Of a DNA stretch of 64,000 nt, positions 35,485 to 44,981 are shown one piece after another. The stretch comes from Amycolatopsis sulphurea. GTDB lineage: Bacteria > Actinomycetota > Actinomycetes > Mycobacteriales > Pseudonocardiaceae. The DNA lies in NCBI RefSeq assembly GCF_002564045.1, contig NZ_PDJK01000002.1:1-64000 (forward strand), read 5' to 3'. The translations under genes were made by a program, and so were the position numbers. How positions within the stretch are numbered: position 1 is the first letter of the stretch; each line of letters starts with the position of its first letter. The notes under the pieces were generated by a model. The model did not search any database. It saw only the letters and a program-made list of their open reading frames with translations, and was not told the DNA's origin.

Positions 35485-36455
35485 GTGGCCTTCTCCTGCA
35501 ACGGTCACGAAGGTGACTCCCTGTCCGGCGTCGTGGCTGCCGCCCGAGCGCACCCGGGGTGGGGGGTGCGGTCCACGGTGTTCCGCCGACCCGCGCGATC
35601 GACCGGGGTCAGGCCCGACCGCGCGGCTCCGGCGCGGTCCCGGCAGGCTGGTGGCTTCCCGGGACTCTGCACGTGCACGGCGCAAGTTGCGTACTGCACG
35701 GCGGTGGTCGAGATCAACTTGTCGAAGCCTTATCGATCGCTGCGGTCAGCTGGGCCAAGAAATCGTACACCAATCCCGGATGAAGTTATTGTCTTCCATC
35801 GCGCCCGGCTGACCAGGGAAAATAGCCGGATCCCCGCCGATCGCGGCGCGGAGTTTCGCGATCGGGCCCTCCGCCGGCAATTCTGGTTACCCGGCGCACC
35901 GGACGGCCTCCACACCTGGTCACCCGATTAGCCCACGGAGGGTAGCCGCATCCCCCATCAGATCTACGCTGCGTGCCCCCATTGGGTTGTACGCCCCGGA
36001 AGATGAACCCGATGTTGTGGAGATGCAGCGACTCGCCGCACGACCCGGTGATTTCTGACGGCCTCCCACGATTCCGCGGCAATCTCCCGCAGGCCATCCG
36101 GCGGCACCGCGGCAGCCACCCGGCCCATCACTACCCGGCGTCACCATCACGGCGGTCGGAGCAGTGTACCGCCCGCCATTTGCCGCAACGACTCACCACC
36201 TCGGCGACACCCCGTGACATTTCCGCTCACTATTCCGAGTGATCCGGTCGTGATCTTCCGAAAAGCCCGCATTCCCGGTATTTTCCGGCCGGAATCGAAT
36301 TCCCGGCAGACCCCCGGCAACCGGCTTTTTCCGCCGGCGACGGGCGTCGTTAGTATGGCCGCCTCCCCGTCCGCAAGGGCGATCCGGGTGTCATCCGAAC
36401 GAGGCCCGGTCCACCCGCACCCCGACCCACGGGCGCAAGTTGCCGGAGGCATTCC
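35485..36455. other. 970-bp intergenic region between divergent cvnA and DUF485 genes
   Basis: No convincing ORF. There are AT-richer patches at about 35710-35830 and 36200-36300, the likely promoter regions for the conservon and the symporter operon respectively. Words such as ATTCCCGG and TTTTCCGG recur near 36270-36340. The length is large for two divergent promoters, so a small RNA cannot be excluded, but nothing specific is seen. Confidence 0.45.
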
Positions 36456-36890
36456 ATGCACAACGTCGCGCGCACCCCAGCGCCGGCCACTCCGCTCGAG
36501 GAGACCGGCCGGCTACCGGCCCTGTTCGACCAGGACGGCGGCGCGTTCCAGGAGCCCGGGGAGCCCGGCCGTGGCCCGGACTTCGACCTGATCCAGCGCA
36601 GCCCGGAGTTCCGCACGCTGCGCAGGCGGTTCCGCGGGTTCGTCTTCCCGATGAGCGTGGGCTTCTTCGCCTGGTACCTGCTCTACGTGGTGCTCGCCGC
36701 GTACGCGAACGACTTCATGAGCACCCCGGTGTTCGGCCTGGTCAACGTCGGCATGTTGCTGGGCCTCGCGCAGTTCGTCACGACCGCGCTGATCACCTGG
36801 CTCTACTCCCGCTTCGCGCACCGGCAGGTGGACCCGCGCGTGGCCGAGCTGCGGGAACGGGCCGCCGTGACGGAAGGAAAGCCCCTGTGA
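36456..36890 (+). CDS. DUF485 membrane protein (symporter partner)
   Basis: The product is 144 aa from ATG 36456 behind CGGAGG. Two membrane helices around residues 65-87 (MSVGFFAWYLLYVVLAAY) and 97-120 (VFGLVNVGMLLGLAQFVTTA) and the motif FRTLRRRFRGFVFPMS are characteristic of DUF485, the small subunit encoded next to actP-type acetate/monocarboxylate symporters. It overlaps the symporter gene by 4 bp (GTGA), indicating translational coupling. Confidence 0.92.
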   Translation: MHNVARTPAPATPLEETGRLPALFDQDGGAFQEPGEPGRGPDFDLIQRSPEFRTLRRRFRGFVFPMSVGFFAWYLLYVVLAAYANDFMSTPVFGLVNVGMLLGLAQFVTTALITWLYSRFAHRQVDPRVAELRERAAVTEGKPL

Positions 36891-38485
36891 CCACCCTCCT
36901 CGCCACCGGCTCGCACGAGAACAACCCGGTGGTGAACGTCGCGGTGTTCGCGGTGTTCGTCGCGATCACCCTGTACGTGGTCTACCGCGCGGGCAACCGC
37001 CGGTCCTCCGCCGCCCACTACTACACCGCGGACAGCTCCTTCTCCGGACGGCAGAACGGTGTCGCGCTGTCCGGTGACTTCCTGTCCGCCGCCTCGTTCC
37101 TCGGCATCGCCGGCGCGATCGCGATGCACGGCTACGACGGGTTCCTCTACTCGATCGGCTTCCTGGTCGCCTGGCTGGTGGACCTGCTGCTGATCGCCGA
37201 GCTGCTGCGCAACACCGGCCGGTTCACCATGGGCGACGTGCTCAGCTTCCGGATGAAGCAGCGTCCGGTGCGCGCCGCCTCGGCGACCTCGACGCTGGTC
37301 ATCTCGTTCTTCTACATGCTCGCGCAGATGGCGGGCGCGGGCGGGCTGATCGCGCTGCTGCTGGACGTGCACACGAAGCTCGGCCAGGCGCTGGTGATCG
37401 TGGTGGTGGGCGTGGTGATGGTGGCCTACGTGCTGATCGGCGGCATGAAGGGCACCACCTGGGTGCAGATCATCAAGGCCAGCATCCTGCTCGTGGCGAG
37501 CACCCTGATCACCGTGTTCCTGCTCGGCAAGTACGGCTTCAGCTTCTCGAACCTGCTCTCCGCGGCGACCGAGCACAGCCCGATGGGCAAGCAGCTGCTG
37601 GAACCGGGCGGCTCCTACGGCAAGAACGGCACCACCAAGCTCGACTTCATCTCGCTGTCGCTCGCGCTGGTGCTGGGCATCGCCTCGCTGCCGCACGTGC
37701 TGATGCGGTTCTACACCGTGCCGAACGCCACCGAGGCCCGCCGGTCGGTGGTCTGGGCCACGGTGTGCATGTTCATCTTCTACCTGTGCACGCTGGTGAT
37801 CGGGTTCGGCGCGGCCGCGCTGGTCGGCACGGACGAGATGAAGTCCGCGCCGGGCGGGGAGAACTCCGCGGCGCCGTTGCTGGCCCTGCACGTGGGCGGG
37901 ACGGTGCTGCTCGGCATCATCTCGGCGGTCGCCTTCGCGACCATCCTGGCCGTGGTGGCCGGGCTGACCATCACCGCGTCCGCCTCGTTCGCGCACGACG
38001 TGTACGCGAACATCTTCAAGAAGGGCAAGGCGGAGCCGGCCGACGAGGTGCGGGTGGCCCGGCTGACCGCGGTGGTGATCGGCGTGCTCGCGATCCTCGG
38101 CGGCATCCTGGCGAACGGGCAGAACGTGGCGTTCCTGGTCGCGCTCGCGCTCGCGGTGGCCGCCTCGGCGAACCTGTCCACGCTGCTGTACTCGCTGTTC
38201 TGGAAGCGGTTCAACACCACCGGCACGCTGTGGGCGATCTACGGCGGGCTGGGCGCGTGCGTGCTGCTGGTGCTGTTCTCACCGGTGGTGTCGGGTGCGC
38301 CGGACTCGATCTTCCCGCACGCGGACTTCCAGTGGTTCCCGTTGAAGAACCCGGGCCTGGTGTCCATCCCGTTCTCGTTCCTGTGCGGGGCGCTCGGCAC
38401 CTTCGCCGGCCGCGGCAAGGCGGACCCGGCCAAGCACGCGGAGATGGAGGTCCGGTCGCTGACCGGGATCGGCTCCGGCGCCTGA
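36887..38485 (+). CDS. sodium:solute symporter, acetate/monocarboxylate type (ActP-like)
   Basis: The product is 532 aa from GTG 36887. Thirteen or so membrane helices are expected for this SSS family member; clear landmarks are YYTADSSFSGRQNGVALSGD then FLSAASFLGIAG near residues 45-75, GGMKGTTWVQIIKASIL, and VAFATILAVVAGLTITASAS. The closest functional group is ActP, which imports acetate and other short monocarboxylates with Na+ or H+. The pairing with DUF485 supports this. Exact substrate unknown. Confidence 0.9.
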   Translation: MTTLLATGSHENNPVVNVAVFAVFVAITLYVVYRAGNRRSSAAHYYTADSSFSGRQNGVALSGDFLSAASFLGIAGAIAMHGYDGFLYSIGFLVAWLVDLLLIAELLRNTGRFTMGDVLSFRMKQRPVRAASATSTLVISFFYMLAQMAGAGGLIALLLDVHTKLGQALVIVVVGVVMVAYVLIGGMKGTTWVQIIKASILLVASTLITVFLLGKYGFSFSNLLSAATEHSPMGKQLLEPGGSYGKNGTTKLDFISLSLALVLGIASLPHVLMRFYTVPNATEARRSVVWATVCMFIFYLCTLVIGFGAAALVGTDEMKSAPGGENSAAPLLALHVGGTVLLGIISAVAFATILAVVAGLTITASASFAHDVYANIFKKGKAEPADEVRVARLTAVVIGVLAILGGILANGQNVAFLVALALAVAASANLSTLLYSLFWKRFNTTGTLWAIYGGLGACVLLVLFSPVVSGAPDSIFPHADFQWFPLKNPGLVSIPFSFLCGALGTFAGRGKADPAKHAEMEVRSLTGIGSGA

Positions 38486-38531
38486 GCGCGATGACGGCCC
38501 CGGCGGGTTCGGCCCGGCCGGGGCCGTTCGC

Positions 38532-38882
38532 TCAGAAGATGTCCTGGCTCGCCTGCACGCGGTGGGTGACCCGGCGTTCGACGACGAAGGACACGAACGG
38601 CACGCAGCCGGCGAGCAGCACCAGCACCGTGCTCTTGATCGACCAGCGGGCCTTGATCGCCAGGTCGATGGTGAGTACCAGGTAGATCATGTACAGCACG
38701 CCGTGGATCGGCGAGTACACCGCGGCGGGCGTGGAGTTGCCGAAGCCGTACTCGACGACCATGGTCACGCACAGCGCGAGCAGGCCGACACCGGTCACGT
38801 ACGCGCTGGCTCGGAACCGGGTCAGCGCGCCGGTGGTCTTGGCCGGGCGGCTCGGGGCGGCACCTTCGGTGCTGGTCGTCAT
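38532..38882 (-). CDS. DUF3817 membrane protein
   Basis: The product is 116 aa from ATG 38882. Three hydrophobic segments are visible (YVTGVGLLALCVTMVVEYGF, IHGVLYMIYLVLTIDLAI, STVLVLLAGCVPFVSFVVER), with the conserved H-G-x-x-Y motif and the signature PFVSFVVERRVTHR near the C-terminus. Function unknown; the family is common in Actinobacteria. It lies 26 bp downstream of the 123-aa membrane protein gene and is probably cotranscribed with it. Confidence 0.85.
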   Translation of the reverse strand: MTTSTEGAAPSRPAKTTGALTRFRASAYVTGVGLLALCVTMVVEYGFGNSTPAAVYSPIHGVLYMIYLVLTIDLAIKARWSIKSTVLVLLAGCVPFVSFVVERRVTHRVQASQDIF

Positions 38883-38908
38883 GGGGGCGTCCTCACTTCG
38901 GCGGGCGT

Positions 38909-39280
38909 TCAGGACTGCTGATCGCGGGCGTGCAGCTCGCGCAGGTAGCGGTTGTAGGCGGCGAGTTCGTCGTCCTCGCCGCCGGGCAGCGGGGCGGGCA
39001 CGGGCACCGGGGCCGGCCTGGCGGGCGCGGGTGCGGCCGGTTCGGCCTCCTCGCGGGCGCGCAGCTTCTTGATCCGCCAGAACATGAAGGCCGGGAACAG
39101 CCCGAACAGCGGCCATTGCAGCACGTAGCCGAGGTTCTGGAAGGTGCCGCTGGCGGACATGAACCGGTCCCACTGCCACCAGGCCAGCCCGCAGCACAGC
39201 GCGAGGCTCGCCGCGCACGTGGCGGCGATCGCGAGCCGCCGCCCGAGCTGGGACGGGGCCGGGCCGGGTTCTGCTGGCAC
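38909..39280 (-). CDS. small conserved actinobacterial membrane protein
   Basis: The product is 123 aa with two membrane helices (LAIAATCAASLALCCGLAWW near residues 16-35 and LGYVLQWPLFGLFPAFMFWR near 49-68), then a basic stretch RIKKLRAREE and a Pro/Ala-rich linker, ending in the conserved-looking DDELAAYNRYLRELHARDQ. Proteins of this shape accompany DUF3817 genes in related genomes. No function is known. Confidence 0.7.
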   Translation of the reverse strand: MPAEPGPAPSQLGRRLAIAATCAASLALCCGLAWWQWDRFMSASGTFQNLGYVLQWPLFGLFPAFMFWRIKKLRAREEAEPAAPAPARPAPVPVPAPLPGGEDDELAAYNRYLRELHARDQQS

Positions 39281-39358
39281 GGCTTCGACGCTAGCACTGG
39301 CCGCGTTCCCGCTCTCTGAGAGGCGGCCCCGCTGTGGCGGCCGCCCATCCCGGGTGGG

Positions 39359-40246
39359 TCAGCCCGCCTGGGCCTGCTGGGCGGATTTCGCGTAGCCGTC
39401 GGCCAGGCCGAACACCTTCTGCGCGTATTCGGTCGAGTTGTTGTACGAGAGCACGCCCGCCCACCAGCCGGCCGGGGCGGCCATGGTGCGCCCGCCCGCG
39501 CACAGGTAGCGGGCGGCGGCGAGGGCCGCGTCGTCGATCTGCTGCGGGTCGCCGAGGCGGTCGCCGTTGCCGTCGGACGCCCACTTCATCCACGTGCTCG
39601 GGATGAACTGCATCGGACCGACCGCGCGGTCGGCCACCGGATCCCCGTCGAACCGGCCGCCGTCGGTGTCGCTGATCGCGCGGACGCCGGCCGAACCGTC
39701 CAGCGGCACGCCGATGATCGGCTTCGAAGGACGGCCCTCGGCGCCGAGCACCGCGCCGCCGTACTGGCCGTGGTTGGACTCGATGCGGCCGATCCCGGCC
39801 AGCGTCGCCCACGAGATGTGGCATCCGGCGTCGGTGGCGCGCATCGCCAGCTCCGCGTTGCCGTACGCGTGCAGCGCCCGCGCTGGGATCCCGGTGGCCC
39901 CGGCGACCTTTCCGGCCCAGGCGTCGAGCGGATCACCGCCGGAGGGGCGGGCCGACTGCGGTGTGGTGCCCTGGTCGGCACCGCCCGCGACGACCGCGCT
40001 CACCGGCGCGATCGAGCCCGGCCGCACGTCCACCGCTTTCACGCTCAACGCCGGGATGTCCGTGGTGGTCGGGCTCGCCGCGGGCGCGGACGCCCTGGTC
40101 ACGAACCAGATTCCACCGGCGGCCACGGTGAGCACCCCGGCCGCCACCCCGAGCCGCACGGCGAGCGCGGCCCCGTGCCGGCGTACCCGGGACGGCGCCG
40201 CGGTCTCGGTCGGCTCGACGTCGGGGGTCTGTCCGGTGACGGGCAC
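39359..40246 (-). CDS. lytic murein transglycosylase (MltB-like)
   Basis: The product is 295 aa. A membrane anchor lies at residues ~27-51 (LAVRLGVAAGVLTVAAGGIW), followed by a Pro/Ser-rich linker and the lysozyme-like domain from ~110: ISWATLAGIGRIESNHGQYG holds the catalytic Glu, and VGPMQFIPSTWMKWASDGNG and IDDAALAAARYLCAGG are the substrate-groove blocks. The enzyme cleaves the glycan strands of peptidoglycan to 1,6-anhydro ends, on the outer face of the membrane. It lies alone, upstream of two small membrane protein genes on the same strand. Confidence 0.9.
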   Translation of the reverse strand: MPVTGQTPDVEPTETAAPSRVRRHGAALAVRLGVAAGVLTVAAGGIWFVTRASAPAASPTTTDIPALSVKAVDVRPGSIAPVSAVVAGGADQGTTPQSARPSGGDPLDAWAGKVAGATGIPARALHAYGNAELAMRATDAGCHISWATLAGIGRIESNHGQYGGAVLGAEGRPSKPIIGVPLDGSAGVRAISDTDGGRFDGDPVADRAVGPMQFIPSTWMKWASDGNGDRLGDPQQIDDAALAAARYLCAGGRTMAAPAGWWAGVLSYNNSTEYAQKVFGLADGYAKSAQQAQAG

Positions 40247-40841
40247 GAACTCCGGTCCTCCAGCATGGCGGTGGGTCGATCAGCGGCGCCGGGCGGGCCC
40301 CTGCGGGCTGGGCACCTCGATCGAACAACGAGCCCGCGCAGACTAGCGTTACGCACCTGCTGGTCGAGTTTCCGCCACCCGGCGTTCACCCCGCCGGGTA
40401 ACCGCGCCCTGGCAAGCACTGCCGAAGGTCTTTGCGGCGGGCTCAAGGCATTGGTTGCCGGGCCGCGAACAGCACGCCGTCCGCAAAGCACTGCGCCCGG
40501 TCGTGCTGCTGGAGACCTGACTGCTCCGGGCCGGGCACCCGAGACCTGACGACGCAGCCGGCGCGCCGCAGGCCCAAACGCCGGGAGACACGCCAGAACC
40601 ACCGGACTCCGTCACACGGCCGTCGATTTCGAGCCCGCCGCGCCAGGGCCGAGGACATGGCGCCAGCGAACCACCGCCATACGACGCGGACCCGCCGGAA
40701 CCACAACTCGGGCAATGGACTCCCGAAGACCCGAACCGGAGCGCCGATTTCCCAGGCCTGCCACGCCAAGGCCGAAGACCCGGCAGCCGATACGAACGGT
40801 TCACGCACCGGCCTGCCGCTGTCCAAGCACGCCGGCTCAAG
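40247..40841. other. intergenic region upstream of the transglycosylase gene
   Basis: About 600 bp with overlapping open frames on both strands but no recognisable protein. The word GGCTCAAGGCATT appears at 40440-40452 and again at 40834-40846, the latter at the insertion point of element C. The rest shows a loose period of CCGGA-rich words and is probably an eroded repeat. Confidence 0.4.
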
Positions 40842-40852
40842 GCATTAGGCCC

Positions 40853-41104
40853 CAGGGCGTCGGCAAAGTCGGCGTGAGAGGCCCTGCGCAGACCACGGAA
40901 GTCCGTGAAGGTCCGTGAAGGGGCCCTTCACGGACCTGAAACCGGTCTGGCGCACACCACGAGGTGGTCGCGCATCTCGAACACCTCCGCATCGCCCGCT
41001 GCCGGCCGCAATCGATCGAGAGAGCAGGCGCCGTCGATGATGACGCGGCAGCCACGGCTCACTCTGCTGATCACGGGTCCTCGACTGACTTTGCCGGGAC
41101 CCTG
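40853..41104 (+). mobile_element. MITE-like element, copy C (252 bp)
   Basis: The left end is CAGGGCGTCGGCAAAGTC and the right end GACTTTGCCGGGACCCTG, an imperfect inverted repeat of 18 bp. An 11-bp duplication GCATTAGGCCC flanks it at 40842-40852 and 41105-41115. The 27-bp hairpin (arms GGTCCGTGAAGGG) is at 40910-40936, followed by the same ~130-bp centre as copy B. It is inserted in intergenic DNA and has no coding capacity for a transposase. Confidence 0.88.
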
Positions 41105-41276
41105 GCATTAGGCCCGAGCCACAAGGCACCTCGGCAACCGGACCCCGAGACTCTGCATCAGCCGAATTCGAGCCCCAGCACGTTCGCGCCCCGGTATCGA
41201 ACTCCGGCCCGCCCGGCACTCCACCCCGAACCCGCCGAACGACGGCGGGTCCGGGAAACCGTGCCGGAGCGGTGGA

Positions 41277-41759
41277 TCAGGCGGACTTCTGCTGCCGCGC
41301 CAGCCGCGCCACGCACCAGGCCGGGGCGCTGCCGCGGCGCAGGTGCTGGAGCACGGTCATCGGGCCGAGCCGGCGGCTCAGGTCGGACGGGGCAAGGCCC
41401 GCCGCCCGGTAGTCCAGGGCTCGCTGGTCGAGCGGGCTGATCCCGGCGTCCCACCACTGCTGGGCCTCGGTGACGTCGCCGACCATCTGCCACCAGCCCG
41501 CGGCGGCGACGAGCAGCTCCTCGGGGACCTCCGGCAGCCGGGCGCGCATCGCGTCGAGGTAGCCGGGGTCGGCGGCCTCGACCGGGGCGAACCGGCCGGG
41601 GCCGGTCCGGGCGCGCTGGGCCGGGATCCCGGGCGGCGCCGCCGGGGCGTCCGCGAGCCAGGCGGAGGCGATGCGGTCGACCTCCTGCTCCTCGGGAGTG
41701 CGTTCCCGTTCGGCGGCCCACTGCCGGATCAACGCGTCCACTCCGGGATCTCCGGTCAT
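41277..41759 (-). CDS. hypothetical protein
   Basis: The product is 160 aa from ATG 41759, chosen because AGGAGG lies 7 bp upstream; the open frame to 41882 lacks such a site. The protein is soluble, acidic at the start (GDPGVDALIRQWAAERERTP) and helical throughout, with PGYLDAMRARLPEVPEELLV and WWDAGISPLDQRALDYRAAG as distinctive segments. I recognise no domain. It stands alone between element C and a small membrane protein gene. Confidence 0.7.
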   Translation of the reverse strand: MTGDPGVDALIRQWAAERERTPEEQEVDRIASAWLADAPAAPPGIPAQRARTGPGRFAPVEAADPGYLDAMRARLPEVPEELLVAAAGWWQMVGDVTEAQQWWDAGISPLDQRALDYRAAGLAPSDLSRRLGPMTVLQHLRRGSAPAWCVARLARQQKSA

Positions 41760-42067
41760 CCCTGCCTCCTGTTCGGCCCCGACGGGCAGGCCCTGACCGC
41801 CTGCCCCGCTGCGCGGTTCCTCGTCTGGCACCCACAGCGTGACCAGCGGACACACCCCGTCCGAGAACGGTTTCCGGGACACCGGACGATCGACTGATCA
41901 CGCAATGTGAGCACCGTAGGGCTGCGGCGGGTTTCTCCGCCATACCCCGGCCCGGACAAATTCCGTGACCAGGCCGTTTCTCGAGGCAATCCACCCGGAT
42001 GGTCGAGCGCCGGGATCAGCACCCCCGGGGCCAGTGACTATGCGTCAGCACCCGACCGGAGTACGGC

Positions 42068-42235
42068 TCAGGAGAACACCTGCTTGAAGAAGGTCACGAT
42101 GGCGTCGGCGCCATCCTTGAGCCAGCCGAGCACGCGGTGCACCATTTCTGCCGAATGTGTCGGCTGGCTGATCAGGAAGAACAGCACGAGCACGACCACC
42201 CCGATGACGATGACCTTCTTCACGCCGCTGGACAT
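42068..42235 (-). CDS. small single-pass membrane protein
   Basis: The product is 55 aa from ATG 42235, preceded by GAGGGGAG; a longer frame to 42313 lacks a ribosome site. One membrane helix (KKVIVIGVVVLVLFFLISQP) is followed by an amphipathic helix (MVHRVLGWLKDGADAIVTFF). Small proteins of this form are conserved in Pseudonocardiales. No function is known. Confidence 0.75.
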   Translation of the reverse strand: MSSGVKKVIVIGVVVLVLFFLISQPTHSAEMVHRVLGWLKDGADAIVTFFKQVFS

Positions 42236-42450
42236 GGCTCCCCTCTGATGCGCGATCCCGGATCCCTTGCGGATACCGGCCGACCACGCGAGCATCACGC
42301 GTGGCCTCTTCACTCTAGTGACGATTTGCCCGCAAAGCCCGGACCGGTCCGTGCGGGCACCGAATCAGCGCAAGAAAGTGCAACGCCGTGAGCCACCTCA
42401 CCATCGGATTACACCCGGAAGTGCCAACCGGATCCCGCTACGCTCCGGCG

Positions 42451-43002
42451 ATGGACGTGCACCGCCCGGCCGCCGGGGCAGCACCGGGCGGCGTCGTGCT
42501 GCGCCCGGCCGGCGAGTCCGATCTGGACTTGCTGGAGGCGCTCACCAACGACCCCGGCACGGCCGGTGAGTACCAGTGGTTCGGCTGGCACGACCCGGGT
42601 TACCTCCGGCGCCGCTGGCGCGACCACGGCCTGCTGAGCACGGACGGCGGCATGCTCGTGCCCACAATGGACGGCCGCCCGGCCGGGCTGGTCTCCTGGC
42701 ATCGCAGCCGCACCGGTCCGCAGGCCTACTGCTGGAAGATCGGCCTGGTGCTGCTGCCGGAGGCGCGCGGGCACGGCATCGGCACCGAGGCGCACCGGCT
42801 GCTCGTGCGCTATCTGTTCGCGCACACGCAGTTCAACCGGGTCGAAGCGACCACCGATGTGGACAACCGGGCCGAACAGCGCGCACTCGAAAAGGCCGGC
42901 TTCGTCCGCGAAGGAGTGCTACGCGGCTTCGACTTCCGAGACGGGCAGTGGCGCGACCATGTGCAGTACTCGGTGATCCGCTCGGACCTCGCAGACGGCT
43001 GA
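42451..43002 (+). CDS. GNAT family N-acetyltransferase
   Basis: The product is 183 aa if started at ATG 42451; GTG 42388 is an alternative that would add 21 residues. It belongs to the RimJ/RimL-like GNAT branch: VLRPAGESDLDLLEALTNDP at the start, the acetyl-CoA loop LLPEARGHGIGTEAHRLLV (R/Q-x-x-G-x-G/A), and FNRVEATTDVDNRAEQRALE then KAGFVREGVLRG at the end. Its substrate may be a small molecule or a protein N-terminus. It has no evident operon partner. Confidence 0.88.
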   Translation: MDVHRPAAGAAPGGVVLRPAGESDLDLLEALTNDPGTAGEYQWFGWHDPGYLRRRWRDHGLLSTDGGMLVPTMDGRPAGLVSWHRSRTGPQAYCWKIGLVLLPEARGHGIGTEAHRLLVRYLFAHTQFNRVEATTDVDNRAEQRALEKAGFVREGVLRGFDFRDGQWRDHVQYSVIRSDLADG

Positions 43003-43110
43003 AGTGTGACGCCGGGGCAGGCTGTCCCGATCAGCACATCCGAGCGTTCGTCCAGGCGCAGCACCACCGCCACGTCCGGTGGGCCTGTTTACCGAAGGTC
43101 CTTCCGTGGG

Positions 43111-44265
43111 TCACAGCGTGCGGGAAATGATCTCCTTCATGATTTCGCTGGTGCCGCCGACGATGCGGGAGATCCGCACGTCCGCCCAGGCCTGCGCGAT
43201 CGGGTACTCGGTCAGGTAGCCGTAGCCGCCGAACAGCTGCAGGCAGTCGTCCACGACCTTGTTCACCCGCTCGGTCGTCCACAGCTTCGCCATCGCCGCG
43301 CCCTGGACGTCGAGTTCGCCGCGCAGGTGCCGTTCGATGCACTGGTCGAGGAAGGCCCGGGACACCACGGCTTCGGTGGCCGCCTCGGCGAGCTTGAACT
43401 TGGTGTTCTGGAAGCCGAAGATCGGGCGGCCGAACGCCGTGCGTTCCTTCGTGTAGTCGATGGTGAGGTTGACCGCGGCTTCCAGCCCGGCGACCGCGGT
43501 GACGGCGATGATGAGCCGTTCCTGCGGCAGTTGCCGCATCAGCTGGACGAAGCCCTGGCCTTCCTCCTCGCCGAGCAGGTTCGCGGCGGGCACGCGCACG
43601 TCGTCGAAGAACAGCTCGGCGGTGTCCTGGCCCTTGAGGCCGACCTTGTCCAGGACGCGGCCGCGGCGGAAGCCCGGGGTGTCGGTCTCGACCACGATCA
43701 GCGAGAGGCCCTGCGCGCCCTCGTCCGGGTTGGTCTTGCAGGCGACCACCACGAGGTCGGAGTGAAACCCGTTGGTGATGAACGTCTTCGCGCCGTTGAT
43801 CACGTAGTGGTCGCCCTCGCGGACCGCGCGCGTCCGGATGCTCTGCAGGTCCGATCCGGTGCCCGGCTCGGTCATCGCGATGGCACCGACGAACTCGCCG
43901 GTGGCCAGCTTCGGCAGCCACTCGCGCTTCTTCTCTTCGGACGCGTAGGCCAGCAGGTAGTGCGCGACGATTCCGTTGTGGACAGTGATGCCCCACGCGG
44001 CGTCCCCGGCACGGGCCTGCTCCTCGTACAACGCGGCTTCGTGCGCGAAAGTGCCGCCGCCACCGCCGTACTCCTCCGGGATGGACAGGCACAGCAGCCC
44101 GAGCGAACCGGCCTTGGTCCAGATCTCGCGGTCGATCTTCTTCTCCGCCGCCCAGCGATCCCGGTACGGGGCGAGCTCCTTCTGCAGGAAGGATCGGGAC
44201 AGCTCCCGGAGATCCTCGAGGTCCGGGGTGGTGCTCCACGAGCTCTGCGGGATCTGCAACGACAC
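43111..44265 (-). CDS. acyl-CoA dehydrogenase
   Basis: The product is 384 aa, standard length. FAD/substrate-binding motifs include IAMTEPGTGSDLQSIRTRAV near residue 130, YVINGAKTFITNGFHSDLVV, and the C-terminal LQLFGGYGYLTEYPIAQAWA followed by DVRISRIVGGTSEIMKEIIS. It oxidises an acyl-CoA to the 2-enoyl-CoA with electrons passing to ETF; chain length cannot be read from sequence. It is divergent from a TetR gene (101 bp between starts), which probably controls it, as is typical for fatty acid degradation genes. Confidence 0.92.
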   Translation of the reverse strand: MSLQIPQSSWSTTPDLEDLRELSRSFLQKELAPYRDRWAAEKKIDREIWTKAGSLGLLCLSIPEEYGGGGGTFAHEAALYEEQARAGDAAWGITVHNGIVAHYLLAYASEEKKREWLPKLATGEFVGAIAMTEPGTGSDLQSIRTRAVREGDHYVINGAKTFITNGFHSDLVVVACKTNPDEGAQGLSLIVVETDTPGFRRGRVLDKVGLKGQDTAELFFDDVRVPAANLLGEEEGQGFVQLMRQLPQERLIIAVTAVAGLEAAVNLTIDYTKERTAFGRPIFGFQNTKFKLAEAATEAVVSRAFLDQCIERHLRGELDVQGAAMAKLWTTERVNKVVDDCLQLFGGYGYLTEYPIAQAWADVRISRIVGGTSEIMKEIISRTL

Positions 44266-44306
44266 GGTGCCTCCTTGGTGCGGCCGGACTGGAAAACATT
44301 ACTATT

Positions 44307-44339
44307 GGAAGGTAAGTTCTCTCCGGAATGTACCTTTCC
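44307..44339. promoter_or_regulatory. inverted repeat between acyl-CoA dehydrogenase and TetR genes
   Basis: GGAAGGTA at 44307-44314 and TACCTTTCC at 44331-44339 form an inverted repeat with one extra T in the right arm, within the 101-bp divergent promoter region. The local AT-rich word ACATTACTATT is just upstream. A TetR operator acting on both genes is the natural inference. Confidence 0.5.
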
Positions 44340-44366
44340 CTCGTCCGCCACGTAAAGGGAACCTCG

Positions 44367-44981
44367 ATGACCGAACTCGCCCGTGGGCACCGCACCCAGG
44401 CGGAGCGCCGCGAGCAGACCCGGACCGCGCTGCTCGACGCGACGATAGATTGCCTGGTCGAGATCGGGTATGCCCGGACGTCGATGCAGGAGATCTGCGC
44501 GCGGGCGGGGGTCTCCAAAGGCGCCGTGCAGCATCACTTCGCCACGAAGGCCGAGCTGATGGCCACTGCGGTCGAGCACCTCACCACGAAGCTGAGTACC
44601 CAGCTCTCCTCCTCCGTCGCCGAGCTGCCGGACGGGGCGTCCGGCGTCGCTGCCTCGATCGACCTGTTGTGGAAGGGCTATTCGGGCACGCTCTCCACCG
44701 CGGTCACCGAGCTGTGGGTCGCCGCGCGGACCGATCCGGAGTTGAAGGCGGCGATCCGCCCGGTGGACCGCGCGCTCGGGCGTACTGCGCTGGAGCATGT
44801 CAGCCAGACCGCCGGGGAGCTGCCGAAAGAACGTGCCGAGACGCTGTTCTGGCTGACGGTGAACCTGACCCGCGGCCTGGCCTTGGACGCCGAACTGGGC
44901 GGCGATCCGAAGCGGCGCCGCCGGCTGCTGGAGGAGTGGAAGCGGATCGCGGTGCAGCTCTATTCGGACGGTACGGGCTGA
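44367..44981 (+). CDS. TetR family transcriptional regulator
   Basis: The product is 204 aa from ATG 44367 behind AAGGGAACC; the frame extends to 44328 but that start has no ribosome site. The N-terminal HTH reads RTALLDATIDCLVEIGYART then SMQEICARAGVSKGAVQHHF. The ligand-binding domain is helical (LWKGYSGTLSTAVTELWVAA). Given its divergent position next to an acyl-CoA dehydrogenase, the ligand may be an acyl-CoA or related compound. Confidence 0.9.
   Translation: MTELARGHRTQAERREQTRTALLDATIDCLVEIGYARTSMQEICARAGVSKGAVQHHFATKAELMATAVEHLTTKLSTQLSSSVAELPDGASGVAASIDLLWKGYSGTLSTAVTELWVAARTDPELKAAIRPVDRALGRTALEHVSQTAGELPKERAETLFWLTVNLTRGLALDAELGGDPKRRRRLLEEWKRIAVQLYSDGTG

Noticed and set aside
32551..35931. 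1126-aa open frame on the plus strand
   Set aside because: It is antisense to the conservon kinase, whose membrane helices and ATPase domain are clear on the minus strand.
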